Source of the DNA: WHTF01 sp964482425
GTDB lineage: Bacteria > Desulfobacterota > Binatia > UBA9968
Length of the DNA stretch: 5,161 bases
Assembly: GCA_964482425.1 (NCBI GenBank)
Contig: CAYZXN010000082.1
Location: 1 to 5,161, forward strand
Reading direction: 5' to 3'
Part shown: positions 1 to 5,106 of the stretch, piece by piece
Numbering within the stretch: position 1 is the first letter of the stretch
Layout of the letters: the number at the start of each line of letters is the position of its first letter
The notes under the pieces: model-generated
Databases searched by the model: none
Told to the model about the DNA's origin: nothing
The model's input: only the letters and a program-made list of their open reading frames with translations
Made by a program: the position numbers and the translations under genes

Positions 1-104
1 GTGTGGCTCGGAAATCTACCTCTTGCCGCCATTACAGCTCTCGAAAATGCAATGACTGATTTCGATCTTTTAGAATTTAATTTAGCTTTTGTCGGTGAGC
101 GATT

Positions 105-124
105 GCTGTCCAATACTGGACAGC
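105..124. promoter_or_regulatory. Perfect 8-bp inverted repeat, candidate operator or activator site
   Basis: GCTGTCCA at 105-112 and TGGACAGC at 117-124 are exact reverse complements around the loop ATAC. The core fits TGT-N10-ACA, the pattern of NifA upstream activator sites, and resembles symmetric sites of other sigma-54 enhancer-binding proteins. I found no convincing -24/-12 (GG-N10-GC) promoter close by on either strand. It could also be a hairpin after a gene ending at 129, but no T-run follows. The symmetry is certain; the function is inference. Confidence 0.4.
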
Positions 125-270
125 TCTGAAAGAATTACCGCGAAAGACGAGACCTATCTGCGGCGGAATCGGCGCTTCAAGGGCATTGCCATTAAGCCGA
201 TGCAGGATGGAGGCAGTTGGTTCTTTGAACAAGCCGTGATTCGCCAAAAACTCTCCGACCGTCCCCTCCG

Positions 271-325
271 AGTCGCTGTGAATTAATTCTTAAGCGACTG
301 GAACGTTTGACGAAGCGACTGGAAC
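271..325. repeat. 13-bp direct repeat with 21-bp period plus an inverted half-copy
   Basis: AAGCGACTGGAAC occurs exactly at 292-304 and at 313-325, offset by 21 bp. The inverted core AGTCGCT lies at 271-277, so three copies of the heptamer AGCGACT are centred at 274, 296 and 317, about two helical turns apart. That spacing suits protein binding on one DNA face. An alternative is coding: one frame from 229 to a TGA at 343-345 has no start but reads KRLERLTKRLE across the repeat, which would suit a coiled-coil remnant. The repeat is clear; its role is not. Confidence 0.45.
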
Positions 326-516
326 CATTTCGGCCCCTAAGCTGATGCTTGCCGCCCCAGAGGTGAGCGATGTTTTCCGTGGACCAGCGAATCAAAACCG
401 CTGCTGACGGAGGAGCGCGAGAGCGTCCTAACGGCAGAGCTCGCTAGACTATAGTGATTGTGACTATCTTCTGTGCGGCAGAGACCTCAGTGCCAGCAAA
501 GCATCGGTTGATTCAC

Positions 517-546
517 TTGCTGTCAGCGTCGTGTCCGCGATATGAG
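517..546 (+). promoter_or_regulatory. Weak candidate promoter of the cyclodeaminase-like gene
   Basis: TTGCTG at 517-522 and TATGAG at 541-546 are separated by 18 bp. Matches to the sigma-70 consensus are modest: only TTG in the -35 and 4 of 6 in the -10. The predicted start near 553 would give a leader of about 21 nt that holds the Shine-Dalgarno site. The -10 overlaps the octamer CGCGATAT at 536-543, which recurs upstream of other genes here. Confidence 0.3.
536..543 (+). promoter_or_regulatory. CGCGATAT motif, copy upstream of the cyclodeaminase-like gene
   Basis: This copy of the recurring octamer ends 30 bp before the chosen ATG at 574 and reads in the direction of the gene. The next base is G, giving CGCGATATG, the same nonamer as the copy at 2911-2919. 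It may be an operator or part of an extended -10 element. Confidence 0.4.
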
Positions 547-554
547 TGTAACCT

Positions 555-562
555 GGAAGGAG
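555..562 (+). promoter_or_regulatory. Shine-Dalgarno site that sets the start at 574
   Basis: GGAAGGAG, which contains the canonical AAGGAG, ends 11 nt before the ATG at 574. It favours that start over the in-frame GTG at 454, which would add 40 residues with no resemblance to the family. Confidence 0.7.
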
Positions 563-573
563 ACTCCGAACCG

Positions 574-1674
574 ATGATGATCTTGAATAACGAAGAAGTC
601 GGCGCCTTACTATCTATGGAAAATTGTCTGCGGCACCTCGAATCGGCATACAAGGAGCTGGCCGAAGGAGAGGCCGTCAATCGTCCTCGTAGTGATCTTT
701 ATCTGCCTGCGACGACCAGCGGCGGAGTCTATTGTTTCAAGACCATGGAGGGCGGTCTTCGTCGGGAGAAAGTTGTGGCTTTGCGCCTTAATTCCGACGT
801 CATCAAGTGGGAGGAAAAGGCTGGGCGCATCATAAAAGACAAGGTGCCGGCTGCGCCCGGCAATAAGTGGGTCGGTCTCGTGCTGCTGTTTTCCGCTGAG
901 ACCGGCGAACCCCTGGCGATTTTTCCAGATGGTGTGATTCAAGGGATTCGTGTCGCGGCCAGCAGCGGCCTGGCGGCACGGTTTTTAGCGCGCCAGGACG
1001 CCGCGATCCTGGGAATACTCGGGTCCGGTTGGCAGGCGCGTGCCCATGCGAAGGCAATGTGTTCAGTTCGCACGATTAAGAAAATAATGGTTCACAGTCC
1101 GACGAAGGCTAATCGGGAGAATTTCGCCGGCGAGGTAGAAAGAGAGCTTGGCATCCCTGTGGACGCAGCCGCAACCGGGGAATCAGTTGCTGATTGTGCG
1201 GATATTCTGGTGGCAGCTACCAATTCGGTATCGCGGGTGGTGCCTCCCGAATGGTTGAAACCAGGCGTGCATGTCACATGTGTGAAAATAACCGAACTCG
1301 GTGACGAGACACTCGGTAAAGCCGATCGGCTGGTCATTCATACTCGGAAATGGGCTCCTGAGAATTACATCACCGGCTTTAACGATGAGAAAGTTGAAGC
1401 GCATGATCCGATTGACCTCCTGACCGAAGGCGCCCGGGGGTCAAGCTTCACCCCGAAGCAGCCCTTCTGGTTGGGAGCACCGGAACTAAAAGACGTGGTG
1501 GCGGGGAAGGTCCCCGGCCGACAATCGGCTAGCGAAATCACGTGCTTTAACAACAATATCGGGCTGGGGATACAGTTTGCGGCGCTGGGGAAAGCGATTT
1601 TTGATGACGCAAAATCCAAGGGTCTAGGCAGGGAAATTCCCACCGACTGGTTTTTAGAGACGGTCCACCCTTGA
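574..1674 (+). CDS. Ornithine cyclodeaminase/mu-crystallin family protein
   Basis: This is a cytosolic NAD(P)-dependent oxidoreductase of the ornithine cyclodeaminase/mu-crystallin/alanine dehydrogenase family, 366 residues from the ATG at 574. An in-frame ATG follows directly at 577. The N-terminal part carries a family-like segment with Lys56 (CFKTMEGG), usually a substrate-binding lysine. Arg126 in DGVIQGIRVAASSGLAAR matches the conserved arginine before the dinucleotide domain. The Rossmann motif is GSGWQA at 150-155, followed by the strand KIMVHSPT at 170-177. Where ornithine cyclodeaminase has its catalytic Asp (in HINAVGxD-like sequence), this protein reads HVTCVKITELGD from 233, so Asp is not at the expected place. 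The part after about 255 looks longer than usual (HTRKWAPENY onward). Family members include cyclodeaminases, imino-acid reductases and amino-acid dehydrogenases, so I give no substrate and no gene symbol. It converges on the binding-protein gene, with 119 bp between the stops. Confidence 0.9.
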   Translation: MMILNNEEVGALLSMENCLRHLESAYKELAEGEAVNRPRSDLYLPATTSGGVYCFKTMEGGLRREKVVALRLNSDVIKWEEKAGRIIKDKVPAAPGNKWVGLVLLFSAETGEPLAIFPDGVIQGIRVAASSGLAARFLARQDAAILGILGSGWQARAHAKAMCSVRTIKKIMVHSPTKANRENFAGEVERELGIPVDAAATGESVADCADILVAATNSVSRVVPPEWLKPGVHVTCVKITELGDETLGKADRLVIHTRKWAPENYITGFNDEKVEAHDPIDLLTEGARGSSFTPKQPFWLGAPELKDVVAGKVPGRQSASEITCFNNNIGLGIQFAALGKAIFDDAKSKGLGREIPTDWFLETVHP

Positions 1675-1793
1675 AGGAAGTTAAGTGTCCTGGAAATCGG
1701 CTTGGCGTCAAAAACGCACTAAGCATTGATGTGAAATGCCGGGTCATGAGCTAGCGAACGGCAAAAGCGCCCGCAGCCAAAATTAGTTTCGTT

Positions 1794-2777
1794 CTACTTC
1801 TGCATGCCGATTTGCCGCAGGAACCCTTGATCTTCCAGCGTCTTTACTATGCTGGCGTCGAGGAAGTGATCCGGGTTGGCTTTTTTCGCTTCCGGATTTT
1901 GGCTGAGCTTGAGAGTTTCCACAATGCCCTCACGGTTGGGGTAGGGGGGGCGGACCACGTAATCCACGGCATATTGATACGTCGCTTCGATGATGTCATC
2001 GTCCGTATCGCGCGTATACTTCTGAATGATCTTCTTTGCCGCCGTCTTGTCCTGAGTGAACCGTTGCAGGCCTTCGGAATACGCCCGAAAAAAATTCAAC
2101 GCCGTTTCGCGGTTGGCTTTCAAGTAGGCCCGCCGTGTGATGACGGCGGTGTGAGGAAAATAAACTCCGGCTTTCGCCATGTCGAGCAATGGCTGGGCGC
2201 CGGCAGCGCGAGCGCGGATGTGGGTCGGTGCCGACAATGGCGCCGCGACGATCAGCCGCTTGGAGAGCGCCGCGGCGAGCTCCGGCATACCGCCGAGCTG
2301 GAGTATGTTCAGATCTTTATCGGGGTGGAAGCCATTTTTCTGCACGAGATAGCGCAGTGCAAAATCCGTAGACGAGCCGAAACGCGTCACGCCGACGGTT
2401 TTTCCCTTCAAATCCGCGACACTTTTGATTTCAGGAAGGGCCATTATGTAAAACGCCGGCACGTTGGCTACGCCGCCGATGAATACGAGATCGGCGCCGC
2501 TAAGAACCGCATTCACGACCGGAGCTCCGCCTGAAAAGGCGATTTGGGAATCGCCGGTTAGAACGACTCTGGTAACCTGAAGCGCGGTGGGGATGTAGAT
2601 CAGTTCCACATCGAGGCCGTACTTCGGAAACAGATTCTGCTCGGTAGCATACCAAAGTGGCGCATTGATCCCGCTGATGGCCGGATAAATGACATTTAGT
2701 TTCGTACGCGCCTGCGACCAAGCCGACGTGGCTGTCAGGCATAGTATCAACGTGGCGGCTACGATCAATGTCTTCAT
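1794..2777 (-). CDS. ABC transporter substrate-binding protein, NitT/TauT (NMT1/THI5-like) type
   Basis: This is a periplasmic binding protein of 327 residues that would deliver a small organic solute to an ABC importer. The start at 2777 gives a clean signal peptide: Lys2, a hydrophobic core at 4-18, and likely cleavage after SQA (21-23). Cys13 is not in a good lipobox, so a soluble form is likely. Family marks follow in order: LNVIYPAISGINAPLWYATEQ at 27-47, NLFPKYGLDVELIYIP at 48-63, TGDSQIAFSGG at 74-84, SVADLKGKTVGVTRFGSSTD at 119-138 (the usual LKGKxVGV segment), and a helical C-terminal lobe with ALNFFRAYSEGL at 226-237. In-frame TTG (2834) and ATG (2819) starts exist upstream but would hide the signal peptide and lack a Shine-Dalgarno site. 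A near-consensus promoter ends 6 nt before the ATG, so the mRNA may be leaderless. No permease or ATPase gene is in the window. The ligand is unknown: sequences of this type cover taurine, nitrate, pyrimidine and aromatic ligands. Confidence 0.9.
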   Translation of the reverse strand: MKTLIVAATLILCLTATSAWSQARTKLNVIYPAISGINAPLWYATEQNLFPKYGLDVELIYIPTALQVTRVVLTGDSQIAFSGGAPVVNAVLSGADLVFIGGVANVPAFYIMALPEIKSVADLKGKTVGVTRFGSSTDFALRYLVQKNGFHPDKDLNILQLGGMPELAAALSKRLIVAAPLSAPTHIRARAAGAQPLLDMAKAGVYFPHTAVITRRAYLKANRETALNFFRAYSEGLQRFTQDKTAAKKIIQKYTRDTDDDIIEATYQYAVDYVVRPPYPNREGIVETLKLSQNPEAKKANPDHFLDASIVKTLEDQGFLRQIGMQK

Positions 2778-2780
2778 AGT

Positions 2781-2799
2781 GCGACCATATGAAGGTCGC
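2781..2799. promoter_or_regulatory. Inverted repeat over the -10 box, candidate operator
   Basis: GCGACC at 2781-2786 and GGTCGC at 2794-2799 are perfect reverse complements with a 7-bp spacer. The repeat covers the predicted -10 box of the binding-protein promoter and lies 3 bp from its ATG, where a bound repressor would block transcription. As RNA it would mostly fall upstream of the predicted transcript, so a DNA-binding site fits better than a hairpin. A 6-bp arm can arise by chance. Confidence 0.35.
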
Positions 2800-2812
2800 G
2801 GTGTTGTGTCAA
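2784..2812 (-). promoter_or_regulatory. Sigma-70-like promoter of the binding-protein gene, likely leaderless
   Basis: On the minus strand a perfect -35 box TTGACA (2812-2807) is followed after exactly 17 bp by TATGGT (2789-2784), which matches 4 of 6 consensus bases. Six bases then separate the -10 from the ATG at 2777, so the predicted +1 is the A of the start codon. No Shine-Dalgarno sequence precedes that ATG, which agrees with a leaderless transcript. This promoter would let the binding protein be expressed independently of the genes upstream. Confidence 0.55.
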
Positions 2813-2872
2813 GAAGCATGGATGAGTTACCCAATGATCCATTGTGACTTTGCTGTAGTGGTTGTCTGCCGC

Positions 2873-2918
2873 AGTGGAAATATCGCGTTAGACCGGCGCT
2901 TCAGTTTTTGCGCGATAT
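2873..2918. promoter_or_regulatory. Inverted pair of CGCGATAT motifs upstream of the binding-protein gene
   Basis: ATATCGCG at 2880-2887 and CGCGATAT at 2911-2918 form a perfect 8-bp inverted repeat with centres 31 bp apart, about three helical turns. The first arm is part of a longer element, AGTGGA followed by AATATCGCGT (2873-2888), which recurs with one extra base at 4084-4100. The pair lies about 68-106 bp upstream of the -35 box of the binding-protein promoter, inside the 217-bp gap between two genes. This is a typical place for an activator or a looping regulator. Confidence 0.45.
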
Positions 2919-2994
2919 GTAGAGGCAATATTTTCCCCCGCGCGCTGGCGTGGGGTACCCTCGGCATCGGGGCGCGTGGCTGTTCGGCAAAACG

Positions 2995-4056
2995 CTAATG
3001 CGCCGCGCTCGCGCGTTGCGTTTGCGTCAAGTTGAGCCCGACGATGAACGATGGGTTCGCCGTGCACATGGTGTAGATCTCGTCCGCGGTGCAGCCGAAG
3101 GCGGCCATATGGCCGCGCAATAGGCGCAGCGATTCCACCGAATTGGGAAACAGCGGCTCGCCCGCGTCGGAGGAGAGCGTGCAGTGCGCGGGACCTATGG
3201 TTCGAATGGCTTTGTACATGTTTGCCGGATCGATGCCGAGAAGCGGCGAGAGCTCGTCATAGGTGAAGTTCAGCCACAGGCCGGCGGCGGCCGCGTCCTT
3301 CATCTCTTCGATGGTCAAGTTGACGAAGGGGCTGAAGGGATGGTCGACGACTCCCTTTTTGAAGCCGATCTTCTGAGCGAACTCCGCCATGGCGCGGAAC
3401 TCCTGCTTTGTGGGGTGGCCGAAAAAAATCGCCGCATCGTGGTCGTGGGCCATGCGGAAGATCTCCTCGATTTGCGGCAGGAGCCGGCCGTTGTCATCGA
3501 GAAGATAGTGACCGTATTTGAGCGACTCGGACCAGGACAGCGGTTCGGTATGCGCTTTGGGGTCGGCGGTCTTGTCCCACGCGCTGGGCTTGCCGCCGAC
3601 GATCGAGAGAGTATGCGCCGAGGTGTTGTTCGGCATCCATAAGGCGATGACGCCGGACTTCAGCATTTTGGCCGACCATGCCGGCTCGATCTTCGACAGA
3701 AAGCCTTGTGTGACCGAGCTGCCCGCCCAGACATGCACGGGTGTAAAACCCTTCTCCGCGCACCAGGATGCGAGTGCGTTACGCACCGCTTCAACCGCAG
3801 CGGCCGGATCCTTTCGCCCCACGATCGTCTTGTAGAGCAGGCCCCTCATGGCGCTTTTCGAGGCGAGCTTGGCGACACCCAGCGCGTCCTGCTGCCCCTC
3901 ATGCGCATGGCAGTGAATGTCGATGGAGTCCTCGACGCCGATTACATAGTCAAGCGAGGGATCGACAGGCCCCTGCTTAAAACCGCGGCGGGCAGGATAA
4001 GAAGTAACAGAACGGATTGTGCTCGGCGTGGCGTAGTTGTTTTTGGTATCGGCCAT
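2995..4056 (-). CDS. Amidohydrolase-superfamily protein resembling DUF6282
   Basis: This is a predicted cytosolic metal-dependent hydrolase of 353 residues from the ATG at 4056. Candidate metal ligands of an amidohydrolase TIM barrel are visible in order: Asp46-Ile-His48-Cys-His50 after the first strand, Lys76 in GLLYKT (possible carbamylated bridging lysine), His214 in IFFGHPT, His239 in GVVDHPF and Asp297 in LSSDAGEP. The overall pattern (DIHxH near the N-terminus, a lysine strand, then GHP, DHP and SDxGxP) resembles the DUF6282 group as I remember it; the reaction of that group is not established to my knowledge. The C-terminal tail after NPSFIVGLNL is low-complexity and probably unimportant. 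The start at 4056 is chosen for its strong Shine-Dalgarno site; a TTG at 4092 would add 12 residues. It follows the other amidohydrolase gene by 93 bp on the same strand. Substrate unknown; a cyclic amide, lactone or phosphoester is possible. Confidence 0.85.
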   Translation of the reverse strand: MADTKNNYATPSTIRSVTSYPARRGFKQGPVDPSLDYVIGVEDSIDIHCHAHEGQQDALGVAKLASKSAMRGLLYKTIVGRKDPAAAVEAVRNALASWCAEKGFTPVHVWAGSSVTQGFLSKIEPAWSAKMLKSGVIALWMPNNTSAHTLSIVGGKPSAWDKTADPKAHTEPLSWSESLKYGHYLLDDNGRLLPQIEEIFRMAHDHDAAIFFGHPTKQEFRAMAEFAQKIGFKKGVVDHPFSPFVNLTIEEMKDAAAAGLWLNFTYDELSPLLGIDPANMYKAIRTIGPAHCTLSSDAGEPLFPNSVESLRLLRGHMAAFGCTADEIYTMCTANPSFIVGLNLTQTQRASAAH

Positions 4057-4063
4057 CGTTTGA

Positions 4064-4070
4064 TCCTCCC
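4064..4070 (-). promoter_or_regulatory. Shine-Dalgarno site that sets the start at 4056
   Basis: The minus strand reads GGGAGGA, 7 nt before the ATG at 4056. This nearly ideal site rejects the TTG at 4092 as the start and is the strongest ribosome-binding site in the window. Confidence 0.75.
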
Positions 4071-4083
4071 GGTTATCGAATTG

Positions 4084-4100
4084 AGTGGACAATATCGCGT
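4084..4100 (-). promoter_or_regulatory. CGCGATAT-containing shared element upstream of the DUF6282-like gene
   Basis: On the + strand this reads AGTGGA, C, then AATATCGCGT. It equals the element at 2873-2888 except for the one inserted C. The octamer lies 36-43 bp upstream of the ATG at 4056 and overlaps a candidate -10 box. Two such long matches, each upstream of a gene on the same strand, argue for a shared control site rather than chance. Confidence 0.45.
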
Positions 4101-4117
4101 CATTGTGTGCCGGGCAA
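4089..4117 (-). promoter_or_regulatory. Candidate internal promoter for the DUF6282-like gene
   Basis: Minus-strand TTGCCC (4117-4112) and TATTGT (4094-4089) are separated by 17 bp, each matching 4 of 6 sigma-70 consensus bases. The predicted start near 4082 leaves a leader of about 26 nt that contains the Shine-Dalgarno site. The -10 overlaps the shared CGCGATAT element, in the same relation as in the promoter candidate before the cyclodeaminase-like gene. Confidence 0.3.
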
Positions 4118-4149
4118 CGTTTAATTCATCGGATAACGAACGCTCCAAG

Positions 4150-5043
4150 TTAGTCGAATCCATGCAGCCTGGCAGGGTTGTCTACCATAATTTTGCGCAG
4201 CATCGGCACGTCGCCGTCGACATAGCGGTAAAGCAGCTCGACTTCTTCGGCATCGTTCATCATCCGTTTCGTCCACTGGGGATGCGGCCAGTCTGTGCCC
4301 CAGATTGTGCGATCCGGTGCCGCTTCGATAAATGCTTTGCCATAGGGAATTGCGTCGTCCCAATCCGCATCCATCTTTGAATCGCGATTACCGTTGGACA
4401 CCATCATCCACCAATTCCCGTGCTTCAGCATGTCGAGCACCCAGCGGATCACCGGCCGGTCCATTCCACCCGCGAATCCGACATGGCCGAAATGGTCGAT
4501 CACCATCGGCACGTCGTTGATCGAGCGCAACAGATCGGAATTGTTGAGCAGGTCCTCGCCGTGCACGTGCAGTCGCGCATGCCAACCGAGTTCGCGCAGT
4601 CGCGCCATGGAGCGCCTTACCTCCGCCTCGCGCTGATCTAGGGTAAGAAAACGGACGAAGTTAAAGCGCGCGCCGCGCACACCGGCAGCATGCATTCGCT
4701 CCAACTCGGTGTCCGAAACGCCGTCATCGACAATGCCGATACCCCGATAGCGGCCGCGATCGTTCAGGCCTTCAAGGGCGTGCAGCAGGAGGCGGTGGTC
4801 GCTCCCGTAGATCGCGCTGTGGACGATGACGCCGCGATCGAAGCCGATGGCCTTGTGCATCCTCTGCGCTTCGGCAAACGTCGCACTCTCGATGGCGGGA
4901 TAGGGTGGGTTCGGTCGCGGTGGAAACGTTACCGGATCGTCGTAAATGTGGCACTGGCAATCACAGCTCCCGCTCGGCGGCGCCGGAACCGGCATACGAG
5001 GCTGTTTGTCCCACTCGTAAATCTTTTCATCGGCTCCTGCCAT
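4150..5043 (-). CDS. Amidohydrolase 2 family protein, PDC-lactonase (LigI)-like
   Basis: This is a predicted cytosolic TIM-barrel hydrolase of 297 residues, of the amidohydrolase 2 family that includes 2-pyrone-4,6-dicarboxylate lactonase (LigI) and other lactonases. Visible in order: CDCQCHIYDDP at 27-37 after strand 1, RGVIVHSAIYGSD at 70-82, GVRGARFNFVRF at 121-132 (family RGxRFN motif), LHVHG at 158-162, VIDHFGH at 181-187, SNGNRDSK at 216-223, WGTDWPHPQW at 248-257 and DNPARLHGFD at the C-terminus. His184 and Asp251 sit near LigI His180 and Asp248. The first histidine of the usual HxH is Gln30 here, leaving only His32. LigI is known to work without a divalent metal, so a loss of this ligand is compatible with activity. 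The start at 5043 is chosen over a GTG at 5049 because GGGAG is 7 nt upstream of the ATG but only 1 nt from the GTG. The substrate, probably a lactone or cyclic ester, is inferred from the family only. Confidence 0.88.
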   Translation of the reverse strand: MAGADEKIYEWDKQPRMPVPAPPSGSCDCQCHIYDDPVTFPPRPNPPYPAIESATFAEAQRMHKAIGFDRGVIVHSAIYGSDHRLLLHALEGLNDRGRYRGIGIVDDGVSDTELERMHAAGVRGARFNFVRFLTLDQREAEVRRSMARLRELGWHARLHVHGEDLLNNSDLLRSINDVPMVIDHFGHVGFAGGMDRPVIRWVLDMLKHGNWWMMVSNGNRDSKMDADWDDAIPYGKAFIEAAPDRTIWGTDWPHPQWTKRMMNDAEEVELLYRYVDGDVPMLRKIMVDNPARLHGFD

Positions 5044-5050
5044 CGGCACT

Positions 5051-5055
5051 CTCCC
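5051..5055 (-). promoter_or_regulatory. Shine-Dalgarno site that decides between GTG 5049 and ATG 5043
   Basis: Minus-strand GGGAG is followed by 7 nt and then the ATG at 5043. For the GTG at 5049 the spacing would be only 1 nt, which is not workable, so the two extra residues are not counted. Confidence 0.6.
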
Positions 5056-5106
5056 GTGACATTCCTGACGTTGAGCTCTTGGACCTTTGACGATTGAACA
5101 GCCTAT

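Larger units (their letters stand above)
1..573. other. Left non-coding region with regulatory-looking repeats, no convincing gene
   Basis: This stretch of more than 500 bases has no reading frame I would call a gene. Frame 1 is open from the edge to a TGA at 127-129 (42 codons), and a short frame runs 89-286, but neither gives a protein I recognise and neither has a clear Shine-Dalgarno site. Positions 60-93 are clearly AT-richer than the rest. What is visible is an 8-bp palindrome at 105-124, a 13-bp tandem repeat at 292-325 with an inverted heptamer at 271-277, an ACTATAGT palindrome at 448-455, and the likely leader of the downstream gene from about 517. The region could be an intergenic control region or decayed coding sequence. 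Confidence 0.5.

Noticed and set aside
1..129. Frame open from the left edge to a TGA at 127-129
   Set aside because: Forty-two open codons arise by chance fairly often, and the peptide resembles no family I know. It could be the end of a gene but cannot be supported.
89..286. Short + strand reading frame of 65 codons
   Set aside because: No Shine-Dalgarno site and no recognisable protein; it overlaps the palindrome at 105-124 and looks like a chance frame.
450..455. TATAGT as a -10 box for the cyclodeaminase-like gene
   Set aside because: It matches 5 of 6 consensus bases, but no acceptable -35 lies 16-18 bp upstream and it would leave a leader of over 100 nt.
1675..1793. Terminator in the convergent gap (GCATT-N7-AATGC at 1723-1739, TGCCG and CGGCA at 1737-1763)
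   Set aside because: The stems are only 5 bp and no T-run follows on either strand, so no intrinsic terminator can be supported.
1812..2534. Long + strand frame opposite the binding-protein gene
   Set aside because: It is antisense to a clear family protein with a signal peptide, and its composition (many Arg, His and Val) is typical of a shadow frame.
2936..2955. GC-rich hairpin after the DUF6282-like gene
   Set aside because: An 8-bp stem with one mismatch on the minus strand and a GCTG loop is visible, but no T-run follows in either direction; GC-rich chance pairing is likely.
3706..4380. Long + strand frame opposite the two hydrolase genes
   Set aside because: It runs antisense through the end of one gene and the start of another and shows no family features.
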